A stretch of 64,000 bases of DNA from CAWCWK01 sp963842125 (GCA_963842125.1 CAWJFE010000005.1:310001-374000); one strand, 5' to 3'; counted from the stretch's first letter, positions 16,001-25,726 are shown. A program made the numbers and translations. Notes: generated from the sequence alone by a model not told the origin.

Positions 16001-18148
16001 TCACATGAAGGTCTGCGGGTCGATGTCGATCGCCACGCGCACGCCGCCGCGCGGGGGCGGGGCGTCGTCGAGCCATTGGCGCAGGTAGCCCTGAATGTCG
16101 GCCGTACGGGTCGCCTTCAGGAGGAGGCGGTAGCGGCGACGGCCCCGTATCATCGCGATGGGCGCCTCGGCGGGACCGAGGACGTCGATCGCCTCGGCCG
16201 GCGGCGCGTGCTGCGCGAGCGTCCTGGCATAGGCGTCGGCGCCCGCGTTGGGCTCGCCGGAGACGATGAGCGCGGCGAGGCGGCCATAGGGCGGCAGGCC
16301 GGTCCGCAACCGCTCGTCGCGCTCCTCGGCATAGAAGCGCTCGCGGTCGCCCGAGATGAGGGCCTGCATGACGGGCAGTTCGGGCGCATAGGTCTGGAGG
16401 AGGCCGAGGCTGTGGTCGCGCGCGCGCCCGGCCCGGCCCATCACCTGGCTGAGGAGCTGGAACGTTCGCTCCGCGCCGCGCGGATCGCCGTGGGCGAGGC
16501 CGACATCGGCGTCGATCACGCCGGCCAGCGTCATTTTCGGAAAGTTGTGTCCCTTGGCGACGAGCTGCGTCCCGATGACGATGTCGACCTCGCCCGCCGC
16601 GATCGTCTCCAGCTCCGCGCGCACGCGGTCGACGCCACCCAGGATGTCGGACGAGAGCGTGACGGCGCGGGCCTGGGGGAAGAGTTCGGCGACCTCCTCG
16701 GCCACCCGCTCGACGCCGGGACCGATGGGCGTGAGACTCTCCTCCGCGTCGCAGGCCGGGCAGCGGTGCGGCCGGGGCTCCTCGTGGCCGCAATGGTGGC
16801 AGAGGAGCTTCTTTCTGAACCGATGCTCCACGAGCCAGGCCGTGCACTGCGAACAGCCGAAGCGGTGGCCGCATTTCCGGCAAAGGGTGAGGGGCGCATA
16901 GCCGCGCCGATTGAGAAAGAGGAGCGCCTGCTCGCCGCGCTCCACCGTCTCCTTCATGGCCTCCAAGAGGCGTGGGCTCAGCCAGTGGCCGGGCTCGGGC
17001 CCGTCGAGCCGCATGTCGATCGGCTCGACATCGGGCATCGGATGGTTGCCGAAGCGCGCGGGCAGCTGGAGGAGTCGGTAGCGGTTGGTCTGCGCATTGA
17101 CCCAGGTCTCCAGCGACGGCGTCGCCGAAGCGAGGATGACCGGCGCGTCGTTGAGCCGTGCGCGGATGATGGCCATGTCGCGGGCGTGGTAGGTCGCGCG
17201 CTCCTCCTGCTTGAAGGCCGGATCGTGCTCCTCGTCGACGAGGACGAGCCCGAGCTTCTGGAAGGGCAGGAAGAGGGAGGAGCGCGCGCCGATGACGACC
17301 CGCGCCTCGCCCGATTCGACCGCCCGCCAGACCCGCTCCCGCCGCCGCATGGTCAGCGACGAGTGCCAGGAGACGGGCGGATTGCCGAACCGTTTGGCGA
17401 AACGGTCGAGAAAGGCCGCCGTCAGCGCGATCTCGGGCATCAGGCACAGCACTTGCGCGTCCGCGTCCTTCGCCAAAGCCTCCGCGATGGCCTCGAAATA
17501 GACTTCGGTCTTGCCCGAGCCGGTGACGCCGTCGAGAAGCGTGACGCCGAAGCCGCCCTCGCGCACCCGCGCCCGCAGCGTGTGGGCGGCCGCGGCCTGA
17601 TCGTCCGTCAGGTCGGTCTCGGCGAAATGCGGGTCGGGTGCCCCCGCGATGGGGGCGGGGGGCAGCTCGACGAGGGCGAGCGTGCGCGCCTTCACCAACC
17701 CATCGATGACGGCGACGGAGACTTTTGCCGTCTGGGCGAGCTCCGCCTTGGTCATCGCATCGCCGTCTTCGAGAACGCGCAGGACCTCGCGGCGCGAGTC
17801 GGTCATGCGCTTGGGCGGATCGCCGACCTGGACGACGCCGAGGCGTTGGCGCGGCGCCCCGATAGCGTCCGGCACGCGCAGCACCATGCGCAGCATCATG
17901 CCGGGCGGGGTGAGCGTGTATTGCGAGACCCAATCGCAAAACTTGACGAGTTCCTCCGTCAACGGCGGTGTCTCGACGATCTCCGACACGGCCCTCAGAG
18001 CCCGCCCCTCCGGCGGCTCCGTCGCGCCCCAGACGACGCCGATCGTCTCTCGCGGGCCTAGCGGCACGCGGACGATATCGCCGACATGCAGCTCCATGCC
18101 TGGCGGAACGGTATAGGTGTAGGCCTTGGTCGCCACGGGTGCGAGCAC
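16001..18148 (-). CDS. priA: Primosomal protein N' (replication restart helicase)
   Basis: Superfamily 2 3'-5' DNA helicase that reloads the replisome at stalled forks. The 715-residue protein starts at GTG. The N-terminal 3'-DNA-binding domain runs to about 110. Helicase motifs include Walker A GVTGSGKTEVY and Walker B VLVDEEHD. The zinc-binding insertion shows eight cysteines in CRKCGHRFGCSQC and the following CHHC and CPAC pairs. GRAGRARD is motif VI, and the end VAIDIDPQTFM is typical. A good promoter candidate lies upstream at 18241-18269. Confidence 0.98.
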   Translation of the reverse strand: MLAPVATKAYTYTVPPGMELHVGDIVRVPLGPRETIGVVWGATEPPEGRALRAVSEIVETPPLTEELVKFCDWVSQYTLTPPGMMLRMVLRVPDAIGAPRQRLGVVQVGDPPKRMTDSRREVLRVLEDGDAMTKAELAQTAKVSVAVIDGLVKARTLALVELPPAPIAGAPDPHFAETDLTDDQAAAAHTLRARVREGGFGVTLLDGVTGSGKTEVYFEAIAEALAKDADAQVLCLMPEIALTAAFLDRFAKRFGNPPVSWHSSLTMRRRERVWRAVESGEARVVIGARSSLFLPFQKLGLVLVDEEHDPAFKQEERATYHARDMAIIRARLNDAPVILASATPSLETWVNAQTNRYRLLQLPARFGNHPMPDVEPIDMRLDGPEPGHWLSPRLLEAMKETVERGEQALLFLNRRGYAPLTLCRKCGHRFGCSQCTAWLVEHRFRKKLLCHHCGHEEPRPHRCPACDAEESLTPIGPGVERVAEEVAELFPQARAVTLSSDILGGVDRVRAELETIAAGEVDIVIGTQLVAKGHNFPKMTLAGVIDADVGLAHGDPRGAERTFQLLSQVMGRAGRARDHSLGLLQTYAPELPVMQALISGDRERFYAEERDERLRTGLPPYGRLAALIVSGEPNAGADAYARTLAQHAPPAEAIDVLGPAEAPIAMIRGRRRYRLLLKATRTADIQGYLRQWLDDAPPPRGGVRVAIDIDPQTFM

Positions 18149-18240
18149 GAGAACGGGTGAGGAGAGGGGGGTGGGCCCCGGAAGGCACCGCGTCCCCGCC
18201 GTCGTCCGCTCGCGATGTGCCCGTTTTGTTCATCAAGGCT

Positions 18241-18269
18241 ATATAGGCGATGGCCTCGCCGGGCCGCAA
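18241..18269 (-). promoter_or_regulatory. Candidate priA promoter
   Basis: On the minus strand, TTGCGG (18269-18264), a 17-base spacer and CTATAT (18246-18241) lie about 93 bases before the priA start. Spacing is ideal, and CTATAT is the form common in alphaproteobacterial -10 elements. The same TATATA could also serve the divergent xerC gene, for which no matching -35 was seen. Confidence 0.5.
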
Positions 18270-18338
18270 TGTCGGCTTGTTGCTCGCGCGCATCCACACG
18301 CCAACGTTTCCGAAAGGTCGCAGAGGCCATGCTGGGCG

Positions 18339-19319
18339 ATGGCAGAAACGATCGATACCGATATGGGTGCGGACCCTGGGACGCCGCTGACGATCGCCCC
18401 TGCGCTGAGCGCGCCTGTCCGCGCCTGGCTTACGCATCTTGCCGACGAACGGCGCCTCTCGACGCATACGCTCGAGGCCTATGCGCGCGACCTTCAGCAG
18501 TTCCTCCAATTCCTCACCGGCCATCTCGGCGCGGCGCCCGATCTCGCCGCGCTCGATGCCCTGAATCCGGCCGACATCCGCGCCTTCCTCGCCCAGCGCA
18601 GGCGCGACGGCGTCGGCGGGGCGACGCTGTCTCGTCAGCTCGCCGCGCTGCGCACCTTTGCCCGTTTCCTCAAGGTGCGGGAGATGGGCGACATTCCCGC
18701 GCTCGCGCTGGTGCGCGGCCCGAAGGCGAAGCGGGCGATCCCCAAGGCGCTGACCGATATCGGCGCCCGCGACATCATCGACGGAGCCGATCTCGCGCAG
18801 GGCGAGACACCGGTCGACCAGTGGATCGCCGCGCGGGACGCAGCCCTCCTTACGCTTCTTTATGGATGTGGCCTGCGCATCTCCGAAGCGCTCGGTCTCA
18901 CGCGGGCCGAAGCGCCGCTGGCCGAGGGCGCGCTGACTGTCACCGGCAAGGGCGGCAAGTCCCGACGGGTGCCCGTGCTGGCCGTGGTCGCGGAGGCCAT
19001 CGCAGCCTATCTCGGCCATTGTCCTTATGGCGCCGAGCCGACGGATCCCTTGTTCTACGGTGCGCGCGGCGGACCTTTGAGCCCACGCATCCCGCAACTT
19101 CTCATGCAACGCACCCGCCGCGCGCTCGGACTGCCCGAGACCGCGACGCCGCACGCGCTGCGCCACTCCTTCGCGACCCATCTCCTCGCCGGTGGCGGCG
19201 ACTTGCGCGCGATCCAGGAACTCCTCGGCCACGCGAGCCTCTCCACCACGCAGATCTACACGCATGTCGATGCCGCCCGGCTGGTGAAGGCCTATACCGA
19301 GGCGCATCCCAGGGCCTGA
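18339..19319 (+). CDS. xerC: Tyrosine recombinase XerC
   Basis: Site-specific recombinase that, with XerD, resolves chromosome dimers at dif near the septum. From ATG 18339 (GAGG 12 bases upstream) it has 326 residues. The N-terminal SAM-like domain (about 20-115) contains LSTHTLEAYARDLQQFL. The catalytic residues of the C-terminal domain are visible: Arg in GCGLRISEAL, Lys in GKGGKSRRVPV, His-x-x-Arg in HALRHSFATHLL, His in LLGHASLSTTQ and Tyr in IYTHV. In-frame codons upstream look non-coding and are left out. It is divergent from priA. XerC rather than XerD is inferred from context. Confidence 0.93.
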   Translation: MAETIDTDMGADPGTPLTIAPALSAPVRAWLTHLADERRLSTHTLEAYARDLQQFLQFLTGHLGAAPDLAALDALNPADIRAFLAQRRRDGVGGATLSRQLAALRTFARFLKVREMGDIPALALVRGPKAKRAIPKALTDIGARDIIDGADLAQGETPVDQWIAARDAALLTLLYGCGLRISEALGLTRAEAPLAEGALTVTGKGGKSRRVPVLAVVAEAIAAYLGHCPYGAEPTDPLFYGARGGPLSPRIPQLLMQRTRRALGLPETATPHALRHSFATHLLAGGGDLRAIQELLGHASLSTTQIYTHVDAARLVKAYTEAHPRA

Positions 19320-19396
19320 AACTCGTTTGCGGGAAATCTCTGCGTCGGCCTTTCGGCCGTTGCAGCCTCCCGCAAGCTCTGGAGGCGCCCCAAACG

Positions 19397-19425
19397 TTGC
19401 GCTGCCCCCCCGTTCCGGCTATGCC
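19397..19425 (+). promoter_or_regulatory. Candidate tkt operon promoter
   Basis: TTGCGC (19397-19402), a 17-base spacer and TATGCC (19420-19425) lie 43 bases before the tkt ATG, in the 148-base gap after xerC. The spacing is good but the -10 is imperfect. It would serve the tkt-gap-pgk-fba series. Confidence 0.35.
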
Positions 19426-19467
19426 GCCGCCGACGCAACGGCCGCGCCGGAACGGAAGACCCCCATC

Positions 19468-21474
19468 ATGAGCGATACCGCCGCCCGCGACAGCGGAAAC
19501 GAGACCGGCAACGTGGATCTCGCACGTCTCGCCAACGCGATCCGCTTCCTCACCATCGACGCTGTGCAGGCTGCGAAATCCGGCCATCCGGGCATGCCGC
19601 TCGGCATGGCGGACGTGGCGACCGTGCTCTTCACGCGCTTCATGAAGCTCTCGCCGACGCATCCCGACTGGCCGGACCGGGATCGCTTCATCCTCTCCTG
19701 CGGCCACGGCTCGATGCTGCTCTACTCGATCCTCCATCTGATGGGGTTCGAGGACATGACGATGGACGACCTCAAGCGCTTTCGTCAGGTCGGCTCCAAG
19801 ACCGCCGGCCACCCGGAGTTCGGCGAGGCGGCCGGCATCGAGACGACGACCGGCCCACTCGGCCAGGGGCTCGCGACCGCCATCGGCATGGCCATCGCCG
19901 AGGAGAAGCTGCGGGCCGAGTTCGGCGCCGACGTCGTCGATCACTTCACCTATGTGCTCGCCTCCGACGGCGACCTCATGGAAGGGGTCAGCCAGGAGGC
20001 GATCACGCTCGCGGGCCACCTGGAGCTCTCCAAGCTCGTCGTCCTCTTCGACGATAACGGCATCTCGATCGACGGGCCGCTCTCGCTCTCCGACTCGACC
20101 GACCAGATGAAGCGCTTCGAGGCTGCGGGCTGGGACGTGCGCGGCGTCGACGGGCACGATATCGATGCCGTCGAGGCCGCCATCGACGCAGCCCGCCAGT
20201 CGGGCCGCCCGTCGCTCATCGCCTGCCGGACCAAGATCGGCTTCGGCATGCCCGGCATGGAAGGCACGTCCGACATCCACTCCGACCCCGTGGGCGACGA
20301 GAAGATCGCGGAGATGCGCGCGCATCTCAACTGGCACGAGCCGCCCTTCTCGATCCCCTCCGACGTCTATGACGAATGGCGTATCGCGGGCCTTCGCGCC
20401 GCGCATGGCTATCGCCAGTGGGCCGACCGGGTGAAGGCGTTGGAGCCGGGCGTGCGGGCCGAGTTCGAGCGGCGCCAGCGCGGCAGCCTGCCGGCCGGCT
20501 TCGGCGAGGCCATGGCGGACCTGCGAGAGCGGCTCGCCGACGAGGCGCCGAAGGCGGCGACCCGCGCCACGTCCGAGGTCGTGCTGCGCACCGTGAACGA
20601 CCTCCTGCCGGAGACGATCGGCGGCTCGGCCGACCTCACCCCGTCCAACAAGACCAAGACCAAGTCGATCGACCCGCTCTCGGCCGGCGACATGGGCCAG
20701 CGCTACGTCCACTATGGCATTCGCGAGCATGGCATGGCGGCGGCCATGAACGGTATCGCGCTCCATGGCGGGCTCATCCCCTATGGCGGCACCTTCCTCG
20801 TCTTCTCCGACTACGCCCGCCCGGCCATGCGCCTCTCGGCGCTGATGCACCTGCGCGTCGTCTACGTGATGACGCACGATTCGATCGGTCTCGGCGAGGA
20901 CGGCCCGACCCATCAGCCGGTCGAGCATCTGGCTTCGTTGCGCGCCATGCCCAACATGCTCACGTTGCGCCCCGCCGATGCCGTCGAGACGGCCGAGGCC
21001 TGGGAGATCGCGCTCACCCGCGAGGACGGCCCGACGACGCTGGCATTGTCCCGCCAGAACCTGCCGACCTTCCGCGCCGAGGCCGAGACCAATCGCTCGG
21101 CGCGCGGCGCCTATGTCCTCATCGAGGACGAGAAGGCGCAGGCGACGATCTTCGCGACGGGCTCCGAGGTCGAGATCGCGGTCGCCGCGCGCGACCTCCT
21201 TCTCGGCGGCGGCATCCATGCCCGGATCGTCTCCATGCCGTCCTTCGAGCTCTTCGAGCGCCAGTCGGACGCCTATCGGACCGAGGTCATCGGCGAGGCG
21301 CCGGTGCGCGTCGCGGTCGAGGCCGGCGTCCGGCTCGGCTGGGACCGCTATATCGGCGACGGCGCATTCATCGGCATGGATTCGTTCGGCGCGTCCGGGC
21401 CCTACAAGGGCGTCTACGAGCATTTCGGCATCACGGCCGACGCGGTCGCGGACGCGGTTCGCGCCGCGCTCTGA
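19468..21474 (+). CDS. tkt: Transketolase
   Basis: Thiamine diphosphate enzyme transferring two-carbon ketol units between sugar phosphates in the pentose phosphate or Calvin cycle. The 668-residue protein has CGHGSMLLYSILHLMG, the ThDP motif around ASDGDLMEGVSQEA to DDNGISIDG, the pyrimidine-domain REHGMAAAMNGIALHGG, and THDSIGLGEDGPTHQPVEHL. ATG 19468 is chosen with GGAAG nine bases upstream; the upstream in-frame extension is not conserved in character. Adjacent gap, pgk and fba suggest a gluconeogenic/pentose operon like cbb gene sets, but no RuBisCO or PRK genes are present here. Confidence 0.97.
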   Translation: MSDTAARDSGNETGNVDLARLANAIRFLTIDAVQAAKSGHPGMPLGMADVATVLFTRFMKLSPTHPDWPDRDRFILSCGHGSMLLYSILHLMGFEDMTMDDLKRFRQVGSKTAGHPEFGEAAGIETTTGPLGQGLATAIGMAIAEEKLRAEFGADVVDHFTYVLASDGDLMEGVSQEAITLAGHLELSKLVVLFDDNGISIDGPLSLSDSTDQMKRFEAAGWDVRGVDGHDIDAVEAAIDAARQSGRPSLIACRTKIGFGMPGMEGTSDIHSDPVGDEKIAEMRAHLNWHEPPFSIPSDVYDEWRIAGLRAAHGYRQWADRVKALEPGVRAEFERRQRGSLPAGFGEAMADLRERLADEAPKAATRATSEVVLRTVNDLLPETIGGSADLTPSNKTKTKSIDPLSAGDMGQRYVHYGIREHGMAAAMNGIALHGGLIPYGGTFLVFSDYARPAMRLSALMHLRVVYVMTHDSIGLGEDGPTHQPVEHLASLRAMPNMLTLRPADAVETAEAWEIALTREDGPTTLALSRQNLPTFRAEAETNRSARGAYVLIEDEKAQATIFATGSEVEIAVAARDLLLGGGIHARIVSMPSFELFERQSDAYRTEVIGEAPVRVAVEAGVRLGWDRYIGDGAFIGMDSFGASGPYKGVYEHFGITADAVADAVRAAL

Positions 21475-21525
21475 CCATCGGTCCCGACACCCCAGCAAGC
21501 TCAATTCCCACAAGGAGTGGTCACA

Positions 21526-22533
21526 ATGACAGTCAAGGTCGGCATCAACGGGTTCGGTCGCATCGGCCGCAACGTCCTTCGCGCCATCGTCGAGTCGGGC
21601 CGCACCGACATCCAGGTCGTCGCGATCAACGATCTGGCGCCCTTGGAGACCAACGCCCATCTCCTGCGCTATGACAGCGTGCACGGCCGCTTTCCGGGCA
21701 CAGTGACGGTCGGCGACGGCACGATCGACCTGGGCACCGGCCCGATCCGCGCGACCTCCGAGCGCGATCCCACGAAGCTCGACTGGGGCGCCGTCGGTGC
21801 CGAGATCGTGCTGGAGTGCACCGGCATCTTCACCGACAAGGCCAAGGCGCAGGCCCATATCGATGGCGGCGCCAAGCGCGTGCTGATCTCGGCGCCCGGC
21901 AAGGGCGTGGACGCGACCATCGTCTACGGCGTCAACCACGACACGCTGACGTCCGACATGACGATCGTCTCGAATGCGTCGTGCACCACCAACTGCCTCG
22001 CGCCCGTCGCCAAGGTCCTCAACGATGCCGTCGGCATCGAGAAGGGCTTCATGACGACGATCCACGCCTATACGCTCGATCAGCACGTGCTCGACACGAT
22101 GCACCCCGACCTGCACCGGGCCCGCGCCGCCGCGATGAGCATGATCCCGACCTCGACGGGCGCCGCCAAGGCGGTCGGCCTCGTGCTGCCCGAACTCGAC
22201 GGCAAGCTCGACGGCGTCGCCATTCGCGTGCCGACGCCCAACGTCTCGCTCGTCGACTTCAAGTTCGTGGCCGCCCGCGACACGACCGTCGAGGAGATCA
22301 ACGCGGCCGTCACCAAGGCCTCCGAGGGACCGCTCAAGGGCATTCTCGACGTCTACGACGAGCCGCTCGTCTCGATCGACTTCAACCACAACCCGGTATC
22401 GAGTTCGCTCTCGCGACCCGGCACCAAGGTCCTCGAAGGCAATCTCGTGCGTGTGATGTCGTGGTACGATAACGAATGGGGCTTCTCGAACCGTATGGCC
22501 GACACCGCCGTCGCGATGGGCAAGCTCGGCTGA
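21526..22533 (+). CDS. gap: Glyceraldehyde-3-phosphate dehydrogenase, type I
   Basis: Oxidises glyceraldehyde 3-phosphate to 1,3-bisphosphoglycerate with NAD. The 335-residue protein has the Rossmann motif GINGFGRIGRN, the catalytic Cys in SNASCTTNCLAP and the substrate-binding stretch PTSTGAAKAVGLVLPEL. An AAGGAG ribosome-binding site lies nine bases before ATG 21526. It is between tkt and pgk, as in many Hyphomicrobiales. The C-terminal WYDNEWGFSNRM motif is intact. Confidence 0.98.
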   Translation: MTVKVGINGFGRIGRNVLRAIVESGRTDIQVVAINDLAPLETNAHLLRYDSVHGRFPGTVTVGDGTIDLGTGPIRATSERDPTKLDWGAVGAEIVLECTGIFTDKAKAQAHIDGGAKRVLISAPGKGVDATIVYGVNHDTLTSDMTIVSNASCTTNCLAPVAKVLNDAVGIEKGFMTTIHAYTLDQHVLDTMHPDLHRARAAAMSMIPTSTGAAKAVGLVLPELDGKLDGVAIRVPTPNVSLVDFKFVAARDTTVEEINAAVTKASEGPLKGILDVYDEPLVSIDFNHNPVSSSLSRPGTKVLEGNLVRVMSWYDNEWGFSNRMADTAVAMGKLG

Positions 22534-22620
22534 ACCGGTCCTACCCATGCGTCATCGTCCGTGCGACGGCCGTGAGGCCTTCGCCATCCGGTGCAGGTGA
22601 CGCAGACCGTCGATCCGATG

Positions 22621-22648
22621 CCCTCCCGCGAAGGCCCTCCCGCGAAGG
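22621..22648. repeat. 14-bp direct tandem repeat in the gap-pgk spacer
   Basis: Two perfect copies of CCCTCCCGCGAAGG stand head to tail, followed by a partial GGCC-CTTC-GGCC hairpin. This falls in the 162-base spacer before pgk. It could be a slippage product or a short processing structure; no T run follows, so it is not an intrinsic terminator. Confidence 0.7.
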
Positions 22649-22695
22649 CCCTTCGGCCTCCGCCGCCCCAATTTGTCATGAGGAGCCGTGTCGCC

Positions 22696-23928
22696 ATGGC
22701 CGCCTGCAACACACTCGACGACCTCTTCGCCGCCCACCCCGACCTCACCGGCAAGCGCGTCGTGCTACGCGCCGATCTCAACGTGCCCGTCTTAAACGGT
22801 GACGTGACGGACGACACACGCATCGCGCGCGTAGCCCCGACGATCCGCGAGCTGGCCGAGAAAGGCGCGGCCGTCATCGTCCTCAGCCATTTCGGGCGTC
22901 CGAAGGGCGAGCCGAACCTCGACTATTCGCTGCGCCCCGTCGCGGCGAGCCTTCAGTCGTATGTGGATCGGCCGGTCGAATTCATCGCGGCCAATTGGGC
23001 CGAGGAAGGCCCCGAGGCCGCCGTCGCGCGGGCCACGCCCGGCCATGTGCTCCTGCTCGAAAACACGCGCTTCCATCCGGGCGAGGAGACGGACGATCCG
23101 GCCTTCGCCAAGCGGCTCGGCCTGCTGGGCGATGTCTACGTCAACGACGCCTTTTCGGCCGCCCACCGCGCCCACGCCTCCACGCACGGCATCGCCCGGT
23201 TGCTGCCGGCCTATGTGGGCCGCGCCATGGAGGCCGAGCTCGCCGCGCTCGACAAGGCGCTCCTCAACCCGGAGCATCCCGTCGTCGCCATCGTCGGTGG
23301 CGCGAAGGTCTCGACCAAGCTCGACCTTATCGGAAACCTCGCCTCCAAGGTCGACGTCCTCGTCATCGGCGGCGCGATGGCCAACACCTTCCTCCTCGCG
23401 CAGGGCCGCGAGGTCGGTGCCTCGCTCGTCGAGCGCGACCTCGTCGAGACGGCGCGGGCCATGGAGGCCGAGGCCGCCGCCAATGACTGCCAGATCGTGC
23501 TCCCGGTCGATGCCGTCGTCGCGACCGCGTTGAAGAGCGGGACCGAGACCCGCACCGTCTCGCTAGACGAGGTGCGCCCCGACGAGATGATCCTCGACGC
23601 CGGCCCGTCCAGCGTCGCCGTCATCGCGAAGCATCTGGAGGCGGCCCGGACGCTCGTCTGGAACGGCCCGCTCGGCGCCTTCGAGATCGCGCCCTTCGAT
23701 GCGGGTACGGTCGCGACGGCGCGCGAGGCGGCCCGCCTGACGAAGGACGGCCGTCTTGTCAGCGTCGGCGGCGGCGGCGACACGGTGGCCGCCCTTGCCG
23801 CGGCGGGCGTGACGGACGACTTTACCTACGTCTCCACCGCCGGCGGCGCGTTCCTGGAGTGGATGGAGGGCAAGGCGCTGCCCGGCGTCGTCGCGCTCGA
23901 AGACGCGGCGCGCGGAAAGCCGGCCTGA
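22696..23928 (+). CDS. pgk: Phosphoglycerate kinase
   Basis: Transfers phosphate from 1,3-bisphosphoglycerate to ADP. The 410-residue protein has the N-terminal VVLRADLNVPV, the substrate-binding LSHFGRPKG and GHVLLLENTRFHPGEE, the AIVGGAKVSTKLDLI segment, and the C-terminal nucleotide site SVGGGGDTVAAL. ATG 22696 is preferred with AGGAG ten bases upstream; an ATG at 22678 would put the ribosome-binding site inside the gene. It runs into fba with a 38-base gap. Confidence 0.97.
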   Translation: MAACNTLDDLFAAHPDLTGKRVVLRADLNVPVLNGDVTDDTRIARVAPTIRELAEKGAAVIVLSHFGRPKGEPNLDYSLRPVAASLQSYVDRPVEFIAANWAEEGPEAAVARATPGHVLLLENTRFHPGEETDDPAFAKRLGLLGDVYVNDAFSAAHRAHASTHGIARLLPAYVGRAMEAELAALDKALLNPEHPVVAIVGGAKVSTKLDLIGNLASKVDVLVIGGAMANTFLLAQGREVGASLVERDLVETARAMEAEAAANDCQIVLPVDAVVATALKSGTETRTVSLDEVRPDEMILDAGPSSVAVIAKHLEAARTLVWNGPLGAFEIAPFDAGTVATAREAARLTKDGRLVSVGGGGDTVAALAAAGVTDDFTYVSTAGGAFLEWMEGKALPGVVALEDAARGKPA

Positions 23929-23966
23929 TAGTCTGATAAGCTGAGATTCATAAGCGGAGAAGAGAC

Positions 23967-24983
23967 ATGAAGACCCTGCACGAGGTCGCCGTCGCGATGG
24001 TAGCGGACGGCAAGGGCCTCCTGGCCGCCGACGAGAGCGTCTCGACGATCAAGAAGCGGTTCGACGACATCTCGGTCGAGAACACGGCCGAGAACCGGCG
24101 CGACTATCGCGACATGCTCTTCTCCGACAAGGAGACGATGTCGGACTACATCTCGGGCGTCATTCTCTTCGACGAGCAGATTCGCTCCTCCACGAAAGGC
24201 GGCGTCAAGCTCACGCAGCTCATCGAGAACGCGGGCTCCATCCCCGGCATCAAGGTCGATGCCGGCGCGAAGCCGCTGCCGTTCTGCCCCGGCGAGACGG
24301 TGACCGAGGGCCTCGACGGGCTGGCCGGGCGCCTCAAGGAGTATCGCCAGATGGGCGCGCGCTTCGCCAAGTGGCGCGCCGTGATCGACATCGCGGACGG
24401 CATCCCCTCGACGACCGCCATCCACGTCAACGCGCACGCGCTGGCGCGCTATGCGGCCCTCTGCCTCGAGGCCGATATCGTGCCGATCGTCGAGCCCGAG
24501 GTCCTGATGGACGGCGACCACGACCTCGCGACCTGCGAGGCGGTGACGACGGCGACGCTCTACGAAGTCTTCAACCAGCTCTTCCTTCAGCGCGTGACGC
24601 TCGAGGAGATCATCCTCAAGCCGAATATGATCGTGTCCGGCAAGGGCAATCCCGTGCAGGCCGGTGTCGACGAGGTGGCAGAGGCGACCGTGCGCGTGCT
24701 GAAGCGCTGCGTGCCGGCATCCGTGCCCGGCATCGCCTTCCTCTCCGGCGGCCAGAGCGAGGAGGATGCGACGGCGCACCTCTCGGCCATGAATGCGAAC
24801 TACGACCTGCCCTGGAAGCTGACCTTCTCCTACGGCCGCGCCCTCCAGGCGGCAGCGCTGGCAGCCTGGGGCGGCAAGCCCGAGAACGTCGGGGCCGGTC
24901 AGAAGGCCTTTGCGCATCGTGCCCGCATGAATTGGCTCGCCGGCAAGGGCGAGTACAATGCCGGCCTCGAGCAGGCCGCGTAA
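23967..24983 (+). CDS. fba: Fructose-bisphosphate aldolase, class I
   Basis: Cleaves or forms fructose 1,6-bisphosphate by a Schiff-base mechanism, without a metal. The 338-residue protein has GKGLLAADES near the N-terminus (phosphate binding), FAKWRAVIDI and the active-site lysine in EEIILKPNMI at about residue 220, followed by FLSGGQSEEDATAHL. It is a eukaryote-type class I aldolase as found in rhizobia. A GGAGAAGAG ribosome-binding site precedes ATG 23967. The order tkt-gap-pgk-fba groups the triose phosphate enzymes. Confidence 0.97.
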   Translation: MKTLHEVAVAMVADGKGLLAADESVSTIKKRFDDISVENTAENRRDYRDMLFSDKETMSDYISGVILFDEQIRSSTKGGVKLTQLIENAGSIPGIKVDAGAKPLPFCPGETVTEGLDGLAGRLKEYRQMGARFAKWRAVIDIADGIPSTTAIHVNAHALARYAALCLEADIVPIVEPEVLMDGDHDLATCEAVTTATLYEVFNQLFLQRVTLEEIILKPNMIVSGKGNPVQAGVDEVAEATVRVLKRCVPASVPGIAFLSGGQSEEDATAHLSAMNANYDLPWKLTFSYGRALQAAALAAWGGKPENVGAGQKAFAHRARMNWLAGKGEYNAGLEQAA

Positions 24984-24993
24984 GGGCAGGGCC

Positions 24994-25725
24994 ATGGCCA
25001 AGCGGAAGCGAGCTCAGCGGGGCGCGGGCAAAGGTGGAGCCAAGGGTGGAGCGAAGGGCAACGCGCAGGCGCCCGAGCTCTTTCCCGCACGCCTGATGCT
25101 GGCGACGCCGCCGCGCTTCGATCCGAAAGCGTTGGCCGGCAGCCTCGAAGCGGCGATGGGGGAGGCAGATGTCGCCTGCCTCATCATCGATCTCGACGCC
25201 GAAGCCGCGCCCGAGGACTGGGAGGCGACGCTGACGGCGCTCCTCCCCGTCGCTCAGCGCCGCGAGTGCGCGGTCCTCACCAGCGATCGCTTCGATCTCA
25301 TTGCCACCTACGGGACGGACGGCGTTCATAGCGCGGGCGGGCTGGCGACCCTCGAGGCTGATCTCGAACGCTTCAAGCCGCAGCTCATCGTCGGCGCGGG
25401 CGAATTGCGCAGCCGCCATGACGCAATGGAGGCGGGGGAGGCTGGCGCCGACTACGTTCTCTTCGGGCGCTGGCGCGTGGGCGGGTCCGATCCCGATTGG
25501 GTCGCATCCCGCGTCGACTGGTGGGCGACCCTCTTCGAGGTGCCTTGCGTGGGCGTCGCCGTTGGTGCCGATCCCGTCCAGCCGCTGGCCGAGTCGGGCG
25601 CCGATTTCATCATGCCGGATCTCGCATTCTGGGATGGTGACGTGGCCGCCGCCGCCAGCGCCGCCCAACGCGCGATCGATGCCGGCTTCGCCGCGCGGAA
25701 AGCCCGGTTTGCGGACGCGGCCTGA
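24994..25725 (+). CDS. Thiamine phosphate synthase-like (ThiE/TenI) protein
   Basis: A 243-residue TIM-barrel protein of the ThiE/TenI family. Matches are YGTDGVHSAGGL (the family's 'DGVHlG' strand), LIVGAGELRSRHDAMEAGEA, GADYVLFG and the C-terminal SGADFIMPDLAFWDG. The first 35 residues are a Lys/Gly/Ala-rich tail (KGGAKGGAKG), unusual for ThiE. Canonical pyrophosphate-binding residues cannot be confirmed, so synthase activity is not assured. No other thi genes are nearby. It starts ten bases after fba and is followed after one base by a Sel1-repeat gene, an arrangement common in rhizobia. Confidence 0.82.
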   Translation: MAKRKRAQRGAGKGGAKGGAKGNAQAPELFPARLMLATPPRFDPKALAGSLEAAMGEADVACLIIDLDAEAAPEDWEATLTALLPVAQRRECAVLTSDRFDLIATYGTDGVHSAGGLATLEADLERFKPQLIVGAGELRSRHDAMEAGEAGADYVLFGRWRVGGSDPDWVASRVDWWATLFEVPCVGVAVGADPVQPLAESGADFIMPDLAFWDGDVAAAASAAQRAIDAGFAARKARFADAA

Positions 25726-25726
25726 C

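Noticed and set aside
11218..18061. Long open frames on the plus strand opposite atpD, atpA and priA
   Set aside because: GC-rich third positions create long antisense frames. Their translations show no domains, and the minus-strand genes are unmistakable.
18126..18338. N-terminal extension of xerC
   Set aside because: The in-frame stretch before 18339 overlaps the priA start and promoter, and its translation has no similarity to recombinases.
22640..22665. Terminator between gap and pgk
   Set aside because: The GGCC-CTTC-GGCC stem is only 5 bases and is not followed by a T run.
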